Source: Thermoprotei archaeon (GTDB lineage: Archaea; Thermoproteota; Thermoprotei; QMSL01; B3-G16). Taken from it: DNA of 6,397 bases. Positions 1-5,594 of this stretch are shown in pieces. Each line of letters starts with the position of its first letter. Positions within the stretch are counted from its first letter, which is position 1. The DNA is taken from assembly GCA_021158375.1 (NCBI GenBank), contig JAGGUS010000069.1:1-6397 (forward strand), given 5' to 3'. Both the position numbers and the translations under genes were made by a program. The notes below the pieces were generated by a model. It was given only the letters and a program-made list of their open reading frames with translations, was not told the origin of the DNA and did no database searches.

Positions 1-464
1 CCTCCCTCAGAAACCACCTTAGTTAATACCTCCTTAATTCCTATGAGATCCTCAAGTATTTCTCTAACTTTGACCTCCTCTTCTTCCTTCAAGCCGCTTC
101 CAATAAGTCTCTCTAAGGTCTTTATTAGAGGTCTCACACCCCTTTCAAGAACTTCGCGAAACCTAGATAAGATCACCTTAGAGGGCTTAGATGCTAATAC
201 GTAGGCGTACTTCCTACCAACCCTCTTCTTGCTTACAAGTCCTAGTCTTTCGAGGATGTTCATACACGTAAATAGTGTGGTTCTAGCGTATCCAGTTAGT
301 TGAGATAAGTTATCGATGATTAGCGGTTCTCTAATAACATACATAACTGCTAGAGCATAGGCGCATGAGTCTGGAAAGCCTAAGAGCATAATTAAGCGTT
401 TAAGTCCTTCAACGATAGGTTCCAGCTCCTCAAGAGTTCTCCTATATCTATTTAATTCCCCCAT
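1..464 (-). CDS. Winged-helix transcriptional regulator, TrmB/GbsR-like (C-terminus cut by window edge)
   Basis: About 154 codons are present and the reading frame runs off the left edge, so the C-terminus is missing. A basic N-terminal helix (residues 1-27) leads into a winged-helix domain at about residues 33-92. The recognition-helix region reads NLSQLTGYARTTLFTCMNIL, followed by ERLGLVSKKRVGRKYAYVLA, the usual 'leader-wing' layout of TrmB/GbsR/MarR-like archaeal regulators. After it comes a long charged, probably coiled-coil, helix (about 95-150) that should dimerise the protein. Three in-frame ATGs lie at 482, 473 and 464. I prefer 464 because GGAGGGT (480-474) sits 9 bases ahead of it; 482 would make the transcript almost leaderless. 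No effector domain is visible, so the ligand and targets are unknown. The small palindrome at its promoter suggests autoregulation, which is inference. Confidence 0.8.
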   Translation of the reverse strand, partial: MGELNRYRRTLEELEPIVEGLKRLIMLLGFPDSCAYALAVMYVIREPLIIDNLSQLTGYARTTLFTCMNILERLGLVSKKRVGRKYAYVLASKPSKVILSRFREVLERGVRPLIKTLERLIGSGLKEEEEVKVREILEDLIGIKEVLTKVVSEG

Positions 465-484
465 AGCTATCATACCCTCCATAA

Positions 485-517
485 CCTAAAATTAGGACTA
501 CCTTACCGTTAATAAAA
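485..517 (-). promoter_or_regulatory. Putative promoter and operator of the winged-helix regulator
   Basis: Read on the minus strand, TTTTATTA (517-510) is a reasonable archaeal TATA box preceded by an A-rich stretch. Counting about 25 bases down puts the transcript start near 488. That point falls inside an inverted repeat, CCTAA-AA-TTAGG, at 485-496. A dyad lying between the TATA box and the start codon is the usual position for an archaeal repressor site. Which protein binds it is not shown; the adjacent regulator is the simplest candidate. Confidence 0.4.
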
Positions 518-802
518 TTTTTGTATTTTCCGAATATTCAGGAAATTCCGTAAGAATAAAATAATTAATGGAGAAGCTAAATTAGGAAACAGTGCTGTAA
601 CTAAGATCTTGAATGTTGACATATTCTCCTCATGGTTAAACGATGAAGAGAATATCATAATACTCAGAGTCCTCAAAGATTTTTGACCTCCCTTTCTCCA
701 AATATCCTCAGCCTTTTCATCTTTCACGAACAGCGTAGAACTCACAATTTTATCATCTTGATGAATACTCTCCTTCTCCGTGAACGCTATTAACTTCCTC
801 AC
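509..802 (-). CDS. Doubtful small hypothetical protein, 97 residues
   Basis: This GTG-started frame has the same orientation as the winged-helix gene and ends 44 bases before that gene's preferred start. The protein has a charged N-terminal half and one hydrophobic stretch at about residues 66-87 (ILVTALFPNLASPLIILFL), then a basic tail; I recognise no family. In favour: a TATA-like TTTTTATCT (minus strand, about 853-845) lies at a suitable distance upstream, and the gene would fit as the first of a short operon. Against: there is no ribosome binding site, the composition is unremarkable, and the frame runs through the regulator's apparent TATA box. It may be a spurious frame or a decayed gene, so treat it as unproven. 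Confidence 0.25.
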   Translation of the reverse strand: MRKLIAFTEKESIHQDDKIVSSTLFVKDEKAEDIWRKGGQKSLRTLSIMIFSSSFNHEENMSTFKILVTALFPNLASPLIILFLRNFLNIRKIQKFY

Positions 803-817
803 AGGTTAATAAATTTC

Positions 818-1014
818 ATGAAGTTGTTACTAGCTGTAGAGTTAGATAAAAATAATGTAGATATACCGCTAGTAATCAAGGCAACTTAAGGTTCATTAAC
901 TTCACCTACACTTCATGGGGCTCGGTCGAGCCTAACGCCATGAGATTTCCATCTAAGGTATACTTCATCGCAAAGTGGGTCATCAAGCCACCTCCATCAA
1001 GTGAGCAGAAGTAA
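818..1014 (+). pseudogene. Possible frameshifted remnant of a beta-rich protein
   Basis: Two short frames look like parts of one protein. From ATG 818, one reads MKLLLAVELDKNNVDIPLVI and stops at 887-889. Overlapping it one frame back, a second runs from 856 to the TAA at 1012-1014 and includes LRFINFTYTSWGSVEPNAMR, then a segment ending VIKPPPSSEQK. The alternating polar/hydrophobic pattern (VDIPLVIKA, LRFINFTY, KVYFIAKWVI) resembles beta strands of an exported or surface protein. A single-base frame change near 870-888 would join them. I recognise no family, and a stretch this short could be open by chance, so this is offered only as a candidate remnant. Confidence 0.2.
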
Positions 1015-1030
1015 TTAAACATTTAAACAT
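1015..1030. repeat. Tandem direct repeat of TTAAACAT (two copies)
   Basis: TTAAACAT occurs twice without a gap, directly after the stop of the possible remnant. It is AT-rich and could be a weak promoter element, a regulator site or chance; no matching copies were noticed elsewhere in the window. Confidence 0.4.
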
Positions 1031-1244
1031 ATATCGCTAAACCTGAAGTAGCCTGAATATTATTAGGCAGAGCTATCGTATCGATTCTTTCTAGTCAACC
1101 ACTGATCTACTGTGTGATAATATACCATCGCTAGTTTAATGAGGAAATTACTAAATTTCTCTCTTTAGAACAGTAATACCACGCTGACTGAGAAGCTGGG
1201 AAGACTTAATTTCAAAGCTAAGCACATATACTACAGGTGATGTA

Positions 1245-1742
1245 ATGCCCGATACTTTCGCCCACTGTCTAGTTGGTGTCGTAGCTGGACGATGCATTAA
1301 CGGCAATTGGAAACTCTACTTATTGGCTGTAGTGCTATCCACTCTACCCGATTTAGACGGCCTAATCCCACTGCACAGATCACTACTTCACTCACTACTA
1401 TTCCTCATACCGTTCTCACTTGCTGTCTTCCTCGTATTAAAGCGAAGAAAATATCCCATTAAAACCGCTTCTCTCCTAGCCTGTCTACCATTACTCCACT
1501 GTTTAATGGATCTGTTTACTGGTGGCATTCCCGTCAAACTCTTCTACCCGATCTCTAACACGGGATATCAGTTCGCGTACATAATTGACACGTTCGTAGA
1601 AGCGCTTTTCTCAATAAGCCCCTATGTGTACTACCTAGAAGCAACAAGAGTAGATCTAATACTACTCATAATTATATTCGTAATGGTCGTTCTCAGTAGC
1701 GCCACCAAAAGCCATAAAAAACACAACTCCCCTAACGCCTGA
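1245..1742 (+). CDS. YdjM-like (LexA-binding/metal-dependent hydrolase family) membrane protein
   Basis: The 165-residue protein starts at ATG with AGGTGA four bases upstream. The family layout is clear: an N-terminal TFAH (H7), then STLPDLDG (D36, D38), HRSLLHS (H44, H49), and LLHCLMDLFTGG (H85, D89), followed by FYP at 100-102. These spaced His and Asp residues are the conserved set of the YdjM family (PF04307), usually annotated as inner-membrane metal-dependent hydrolases. Hydrophobic segments at about 25-42, 51-65, 75-88 and 136-152 place it in the membrane. The last dozen residues (KSHKKHNSPNA) are basic and probably cytoplasmic. The biochemical substrate of the family is poorly known, so no reaction is assigned. 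The gene stands alone and converges with the glycoside hydrolase, 40 bases away. Confidence 0.82.
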   Translation: MPDTFAHCLVGVVAGRCINGNWKLYLLAVVLSTLPDLDGLIPLHRSLLHSLLFLIPFSLAVFLVLKRRKYPIKTASLLACLPLLHCLMDLFTGGIPVKLFYPISNTGYQFAYIIDTFVEALFSISPYVYYLEATRVDLILLIIIFVMVVLSSATKSHKKHNSPNA

Positions 1743-1777
1743 GAGGTATCTGAAATTATTTCGATTATAGTTTATGG

Positions 1778-1782
1778 AAAAA
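1778..1782 (-). terminator. Possible T-run terminator after the glycoside hydrolase
   Basis: On the minus strand TTTTT follows directly after the hydrolase TAG codon, and the 40-base convergent gap (1743-1782) is AT-rich. Archaeal RNA polymerase can terminate at short T-runs without a hairpin, so this could end the hydrolase transcript. The run is short and the support is weak. No comparable run follows the YdjM-like gene. Confidence 0.25.
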
Positions 1783-3633
1783 CTAAGCCAGGATCTCGTC
1801 CAGCGGAGGTCTTTTCCTCATGAGCATGTCTAGCACAAGAGTTGACCATCCGAAGTCAGGAGCCCCAAGGGGTTCCCCAGTAGAGCTGTCATAGTTTTCG
1901 TTACAGGTAAAGCTGTTTTCCATCAAGTTGAGGGTTTTCTTCAGTAGCTTCTCGGCAACTTCGTCATAGCCGTATCTTCTAAGACCCCAATAAGTGAACC
2001 ATATAATGTTGATCCAAGACCTTCCACGCCAGTATCCTCTGGGATTGTACCTAGGATCGTCAGCACTCAGCGTGGGTAGAGGAAAAGTTGTCCAGAACTC
2101 CTTTTCGTTCAATAAGTGTTTTACAAGCCTTACAACCTGTCTTCTTTCGGCTAATCCAGCAAACATTGTCAGAAAGGCGGCTGGTGTCTTCACTTTAATA
2201 TGGCTATGGTCTTCTTCAAATACATCGAAGAAGAACCCCTCCTCCTCATCCCACATGTGCTCTAATATCCCGTTCTTAGTCTTCTCTGCGAGCTCCTCAA
2301 ACTCACATGCTAAGTTGCTCTCTCCTAACTCCTTGCACAGGTATGCAATGACTTTTCTTTGAAGATATATCAAACAGTTTAAATCTATAGCTTCTACAGG
2401 TGCCATCCTTATCCTCTTATACATCCCCAAGTATCTTTGGGAATTCTTCTTGAACTTGATTATGGGCAGATCCCATCTAGCGCTATCATCCCAACCGCTC
2501 TCTAGGTAGTCTACATATGCAATAAGCTGATCTTTATCATTGTCCCTAAAATCCCTAAACCACTTATCGTATCTTATTAGGTGAGGCAAGATCTTTTTAA
2601 TGTATTTCTTATTCTTATATTTCTCAAAGAGGATTCCTAATGCTACAGCCAATACAGGAGGTTGCGTAGTCCAAGGAGAGTAATCGTCGATACGCCATAT
2701 GGCTTTACATAAGTGCTTTGACAGGAATATCTCGTGTGGTATCCTGCCGTCAGGTTTCTGTGCTATGAAGAGATTGCTGAGTTCTTCTTCAGCTAGCTTC
2801 TGGTCATACCATGATAACACTACGGAGTGGAATGCCGAATCCCAAAGCCATTGATGGCGGAACATATACTTGCTCGGCATATTGAAGGGATATTTGAGTA
2901 CTGGATGTCTTTCTACAACACACCTGTTCGTGAGGATTACATACCACAGATATGTGTAGAAGTCCCTATGCACTCCTTCCGGTTTCTGTGGGATCTTGGA
3001 TAGGAGGTCTTCAAGCATATTCCTTCTCTTCTCTCGAACCACACCTGGATTTTGCATGGCCCAACTAGCTCTCCTCTTTACCTCCTCCTTAGAGGAGGAA
3101 GCGACTGTGCATACTACTAACTTATCTCCATCGGAAAGGTCAGTCCTTACCGCATATTCTACACGATCCTCTCTCACCTCGACTTCTACGTCATGGTCAG
3201 TTTCTAGGCGCAGATAGTAAGTACCGTTGTACGAGAGTTGAAAAGCTCTCCTCTCGCTAATGGCTTCAAACGTTACCTTACGTATGATCTCCTTCCTAAG
3301 TCCTGGATTGAACCACGTGAAGATTCCAAGATTGCCTCTCAAGTTCAGCTCTATGGGGCCTCCAGAAATCCTTTTAAGCTCATAGATCAGTATGTCATCA
3401 TACACGCTTGTAAACTCCTCCAGAATGCCATGTCCCTCGTACCTTCTAAATATACCCTCTAGGCTCCATCTATGCTCATATACCTTAACTTCACTAGGCT
3501 TTTCTATTCTAAGGAAGGGGCTTCCCTCAAAGAACTCGCCATAAGAAAAGGAATCTATGCCTCTATCTCCAAGTACTGCCGATACGAGATTTCCACAGAT
3601 CTCCCTCTTATCCTTTATCGTTAGAACTACCAC
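1783..3633 (-). CDS. Cytosolic glycoside hydrolase, GH63/mannosylglycerate-hydrolase-like
   Basis: The protein has 616 residues and no signal peptide or membrane segment, so it should act in the cytosol. Residues 1 to about 215 look like a beta-sandwich N-terminal domain. From about 222 to the end is an (alpha/alpha)6-barrel of the MGH1/GH63 type. Visible hallmarks are RHQWLWDSAFH (259-269), ESGWDDSARWD (378-388), GYWRGRSW (533-540) and ENYDSSTGEPLGAPDFGWS (579-597). By analogy with the family, D382 or D383 of the SGWDDS motif is the likely general acid and E579 the likely general base. Relatives hydrolyse alpha-linked glucosides or mannosyl/glucosyl-glycerate, a compatible solute of thermophiles; the substrate here cannot be read from sequence. 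GTG 3633 is the earliest possible start because a TAG precedes it. The gene is divergent from the retropepsin-like protease and may share control with it. Confidence 0.82.
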   Translation of the reverse strand: MVVLTIKDKREICGNLVSAVLGDRGIDSFSYGEFFEGSPFLRIEKPSEVKVYEHRWSLEGIFRRYEGHGILEEFTSVYDDILIYELKRISGGPIELNLRGNLGIFTWFNPGLRKEIIRKVTFEAISERRAFQLSYNGTYYLRLETDHDVEVEVREDRVEYAVRTDLSDGDKLVVCTVASSSKEEVKRRASWAMQNPGVVREKRRNMLEDLLSKIPQKPEGVHRDFYTYLWYVILTNRCVVERHPVLKYPFNMPSKYMFRHQWLWDSAFHSVVLSWYDQKLAEEELSNLFIAQKPDGRIPHEIFLSKHLCKAIWRIDDYSPWTTQPPVLAVALGILFEKYKNKKYIKKILPHLIRYDKWFRDFRDNDKDQLIAYVDYLESGWDDSARWDLPIIKFKKNSQRYLGMYKRIRMAPVEAIDLNCLIYLQRKVIAYLCKELGESNLACEFEELAEKTKNGILEHMWDEEEGFFFDVFEEDHSHIKVKTPAAFLTMFAGLAERRQVVRLVKHLLNEKEFWTTFPLPTLSADDPRYNPRGYWRGRSWINIIWFTYWGLRRYGYDEVAEKLLKKTLNLMENSFTCNENYDSSTGEPLGAPDFGWSTLVLDMLMRKRPPLDEILA

Positions 3634-3638
3634 CTAAA

Positions 3639-3643
3639 CCACC
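3639..3643 (-). promoter_or_regulatory. Ribosome binding site that fixes the hydrolase GTG start
   Basis: On the minus strand GGTGG is followed by TTTAG and then the GTG start at 3633, a 5-base spacing that suits the archaeal anti-Shine-Dalgarno sequence. The TAG of the spacer is in frame, so translation of the 616-residue protein cannot begin further upstream by ordinary means. Confidence 0.5.
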
Positions 3644-3689
3644 ATATGCCTATTACTTCCCCTCTTACAAAATTTATTGCTCAAATAGA

Positions 3690-3708
3690 CTTATACGCTT
3701 ACGCTTAA
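3690..3708 (-). promoter_or_regulatory. Putative promoter of the glycoside hydrolase with TTAAGCGT box
   Basis: Read on the minus strand, TTAAGCGT (3708-3701) is followed by AAGCG and then TATAAG (3695-3690). A transcript start would fall near 3667, giving a leader of about 34 bases that contains the GGTGG ribosome binding site. A second, weaker TATA candidate, AATAAATTTT, lies further down at about 3678-3669. The 8-mer occurs at the same distance from the TATA hexamer in the opposing promoter. Confidence 0.45.
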
Positions 3709-3749
3709 ATTAGGGTCTTATTGGAATGCTTCTCTAATTACAGCAAACC

Positions 3750-3768
3750 TTAAGCGTGATTTTTATAG
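3750..3768 (+). promoter_or_regulatory. Putative promoter of the retropepsin-like protease with TTAAGCGT box
   Basis: TTAAGCGT (3750-3757) is followed by GATTT and then TTATAG (3763-3768), a good archaeal TATA box inside TTTTTATAG. The transcript should begin near 3790, leaving a leader of about 65 bases before ATG 3855. The 8-mer and its 5-base spacing match the divergent hydrolase promoter, so the two may share a transcription factor. Confidence 0.5.
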
Positions 3769-3854
3769 CAAGCAAGAACGAACTATAACCACGATCATTA
3801 TTATCGATGGAATTAAATGAAAGAATGCTCAATATATCAAATCGGTGATGATGT

Positions 3855-4208
3855 ATGGGTCTTGTATATATTGATGGCATAGTTAAACATGGTGATAAAG
3901 AAGTTAAAGTTCGCTTCCTCATAGATTCTGGAGCTACTTATACAGTTCTCACTAAAAGCATATGGGAAGAATTAGGCCTTAAACCAATTGGAGAAATGGA
4001 ATTCATTTTAGCTGATGGAACTACTATTAAAAGGAAAATCTCTGAGGTACTACTAGAACTCCCCAGCTATGGAGAAAGACATACGCCAGTAGTACTGGGT
4101 GAGAGCGAGGACATGAACCTTCTAGGCATGGTAACGCTCAAAATCTTCGGGCTAATTCTAGATCCATTCAAAAGGGAATTAAGGCCCATTAGAGCCCTAA
4201 TGAAGTAA
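3855..4208 (+). CDS. Single-domain retropepsin-like aspartic protease (clan AA, COG5550-like)
   Basis: The 117-residue protein starts at ATG 3855, with GGTGAT (3844-3849) five bases upstream. It is a one-domain aspartic protease of the archaeal/cyanobacterial COG5550 type. The catalytic motif is FLIDSGATYTVL with D24-S25-G26 at residues 24-26. Next comes LADGTT (52-57), where the flap usually lies, and then NLLGMVTLKIFGLILD (88-103), the hydrophobic-hydrophobic-Gly motif that closes the active site in retropepsins. One domain carries one catalytic Asp, so an active enzyme must be a homodimer. There is no signal peptide and the protein should be cytosolic. Its substrate is unknown. It lies 133 bases ahead of a co-oriented membrane-anchored protein, with a separate promoter between them, so an operon is possible but not required. 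Confidence 0.85.
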   Translation: MGLVYIDGIVKHGDKEVKVRFLIDSGATYTVLTKSIWEELGLKPIGEMEFILADGTTIKRKISEVLLELPSYGERHTPVVLGESEDMNLLGMVTLKIFGLILDPFKRELRPIRALMK

Positions 4209-4270
4209 ACGTCAGTTTCATTAGCTAGTATTTTGCGAAGCAGGTAGAAACTCCCTGAATCTTCTCATTA

Positions 4271-4304
4271 TTTTATAGTTCCTTAAGTAAAAATGAATAT
4301 ATAT
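4271..4304 (+). promoter_or_regulatory. Putative promoter region of the membrane-anchored protein
   Basis: Two TATA-like boxes are present: TTTTATAG at 4271-4278 and ATATATAT at 4297-4304. The second follows an A-rich stretch, AAGTAAAAATG, that could serve as a BRE. They predict transcript starts near 4300 and 4326 respectively. Either start leaves the GGAGGTGA ribosome binding site (4328-4335) inside the leader. Confidence 0.4.
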
Positions 4305-4327
4305 GTGAGCAATGCTGAAAATTTAAT

Positions 4328-4335
4328 GGAGGTGA
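4328..4335 (+). promoter_or_regulatory. Perfect GGAGGTGA ribosome binding site ahead of an ATT codon
   Basis: GGAGGTGA is the strongest ribosome binding site in the window. Six bases after it, in the frame of the downstream 267-residue open frame, stands ATT (4342-4344). No ATG, GTG or TTG lies at a usable distance in that frame. This site is the reason for choosing the ATT start. Confidence 0.6.
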
Positions 4336-4341
4336 TTAACA

Positions 4342-5187
4342 ATTAAGTACCTGAATACAAGTAGGAATAAAATAGCATGGTTATTGACAATATTACTTCT
4401 AATCACCACAATTGCATATGCATACATAAAGATAAGAGTTAAAAGCCGCATCATTTCGTCATCTGCTAGAAGTCAAGAAGAATCAATTAAAGTCGATTGG
4501 CGAATCGCTATCATAAGCGAGGATCCCTTATTTATTTCTCAAGTCAAGCAGGCACTAATTGCGAAAGAATTTAAAAAGATTCCAATTAAAGATGCGGGGA
4601 AGGCTGTAGGCTTAGACTTAGTCGTGATCGGTTGGGATGCACTACCGATTATTGCATGTAATAAGAGCCTAGTCGAACTACTCCTCAAATCAGGCAGACT
4701 ATTAGTAGTTGCTGAACCAAATGTAGATGTGATACACACCCTATTCTCAACAATCGAGCCGCCCATTAAACTTGGAGAGAAACCTAAGGAGGATACAATA
4801 CTAGCGTTCATTCCTTTAGTTGAGAAGAACGGCTGCCTAGTCCCTGGTTCACCCCTTAATGAAAACCTAGTCTTAATAAGGACATGGTCTCTTAAAAATG
4901 GGAAACTAGGTGCTGGTTATATAACAGCATCTTTTAAGGAGAAGGGAGAAGCTAGGAAGGCAATAGCTATAGTAGTAAAGAAGGCAATTTCCGAGGAAAG
5001 AAATCAGCCAATTACTAGAAATCAGTTTAATACTGCCTTTTTGCTAAGTAACATTATATTTCAAGAAGGCATGCCACTAGGTATTTGGTCGTATGTTGGT
5101 TTTTGGAAGGGTGCTCTTTTTCCTGTTATTAGTAATGCATTTGGGGATCAGGTCGGAGAAACATATGTTAAATTGGTAGTCCAGTAA
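4342..5187 (+). CDS. Membrane-anchored protein of unknown function, probable ATT start
   Basis: From ATT 4342 the product has 281 residues; from the first conventional start, TTG 4384, it has 267. The ATT version begins MKYLNTSRNKIAWLLTILLL, a short basic segment then one membrane helix (about 11-29), a normal uncleaved signal anchor. TTG would remove the basic part and has no ribosome binding site. After a linker rich in Ser and Arg, an alpha/beta domain begins near residue 53: WRIAIISEDPLFISQVKQAL, then LDLVVIGWD (92-100) and GRLLVVAEP (118-126). This strand-helix rhythm and the early acidic pair (E60, D61) recall response-regulator receivers or flavodoxin-like folds. No conserved phospho-acceptor set can be confirmed. 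Two cysteines (106, 165) could pair if the domain is outside. I recognise no family. It is preceded by the protease and followed by vapBC. Confidence 0.6.
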   Translation: MKYLNTSRNKIAWLLTILLLITTIAYAYIKIRVKSRIISSSARSQEESIKVDWRIAIISEDPLFISQVKQALIAKEFKKIPIKDAGKAVGLDLVVIGWDALPIIACNKSLVELLLKSGRLLVVAEPNVDVIHTLFSTIEPPIKLGEKPKEDTILAFIPLVEKNGCLVPGSPLNENLVLIRTWSLKNGKLGAGYITASFKEKGEARKAIAIVVKKAISEERNQPITRNQFNTAFLLSNIIFQEGMPLGIWSYVGFWKGALFPVISNAFGDQVGETYVKLVVQ

Positions 5188-5276
5188 TTCATGCCTACAA
5201 CATTATCGTAAACGTACCTGTACTTGAGGGCTGGGATGTCTTGGTTCACGATATGTAAGTCACTAAGCTAAGTAAA

Positions 5277-5306
5277 TACTTATATACTGAAATTGGTATA
5301 TAAGTA
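5277..5306 (+). promoter_or_regulatory. vapBC promoter and operator: 11+11 base inverted repeat over the TATA box
   Basis: TACTTATATAC (5277-5287) and GTATATAAGTA (5296-5306) are perfect reverse complements, separated by 8 bases. The left arm contains the TATA box (TTATATA), which predicts a transcript start near 5308, only a few bases before the GTG start at 5313, so the mRNA is nearly leaderless. VapB ribbon-helix-helix dimers, with VapC, typically bind such dyads to repress their own operon. Binding here would block TBP and polymerase directly. Confidence 0.65.
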
Positions 5307-5312
5307 CTAGAG

Positions 5313-5594
5313 GTGAAAGAGTTAGTTAAGGTAAAGACTAGTATCTATATTGAAAAGACTTTATGGGAGATGTTTAAGAGGCATGCTGTAAGAAAAGGTG
5401 TTGAAGTTAGTAAGTTGCTCGAGGAGCTAATTAAAGATGAGATCGTCGAGTACTCCTTAGATGACATTCTTTTAGAACTAGCCGGCTCTAAAGATTATGA
5501 GTTAGATTTTGAGCCTATTGAACCTAAGAAGGGTACCGTAAGTGAGTTAGTGAGGGCTATGAGGAATGAACGGGCAAATAGTATATCTGGATAG
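5313..5594 (+). CDS. vapB: VapB antitoxin, ribbon-helix-helix (CopG-like)
   Basis: The 93-residue antitoxin begins at GTG 5313. Aligning it with the second antitoxin at 6208 (VKTSIYIEKTLWEMFK against IKTSIMIDRRLWEAFK) supports this start. Residues 6-13 form the DNA-contacting beta strand, 14-27 helix A, and 31-45 helix B with the turn around G29-V30; together they make the CopG-type dimer that binds the upstream inverted repeat. Residues about 47-93 are the acidic, flexible tail that should wrap and inhibit the toxin. The gene overlaps vapC by 29 bases, so the two are translationally linked. The DNA-binding and toxin-neutralising roles are family knowledge; the pairing is seen directly in the gene order. 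Confidence 0.87.
   Translation: MKELVKVKTSIYIEKTLWEMFKRHAVRKGVEVSKLLEELIKDEIVEYSLDDILLELAGSKDYELDFEPIEPKKGTVSELVRAMRNERANSISG

Larger units (their letters stand above)
803..1244. other. 442-base stretch without a convincing gene
   Basis: Apart from the possible remnant at 818-1014 and a tandem repeat at 1015-1030, little is visible. A 21-codon minus-strand frame (1128-1063) is too short to judge. Around 1205-1217, CTTAATTTCAAAG could be a weak TATA region for the gene starting at 1245, and AGGTGA at 1235-1240 is that gene's ribosome binding site. No tRNA, box C/D RNA or strong hairpin was found by eye. Confidence 0.5.

Noticed and set aside
3081..3098. 7-base hairpin CCTCCTC/GAGGAGG inside the hydrolase gene
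   Set aside because: It follows from the codons for the low-complexity SSSKEE segment and has no position that suggests a function.
1994..3462. Plus-strand open frames at 1994-2362, 2996-3217 and 3238-3462
   Set aside because: They lie wholly opposite the well-supported glycoside hydrolase, show no motifs and are serine-rich as expected of antisense reading of its codons.
3634..3636. Pyrrolysine read-through of the TAG before the hydrolase
   Set aside because: A GTG with GGTGG five bases upstream explains the start, and nothing in the window points to pyrrolysine use.
3807..3848. Thirteen-codon frame (MELNERMLNISNR) just before the protease
   Set aside because: It ends within the protease ribosome binding site and could couple translation, but there is no ribosome binding site ahead of it and the length is easily due to chance.
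3734..3922. Minus-strand 62-codon frame across the protease promoter
   Set aside because: It overlaps the protease start and promoter, and its sequence shows no domain.
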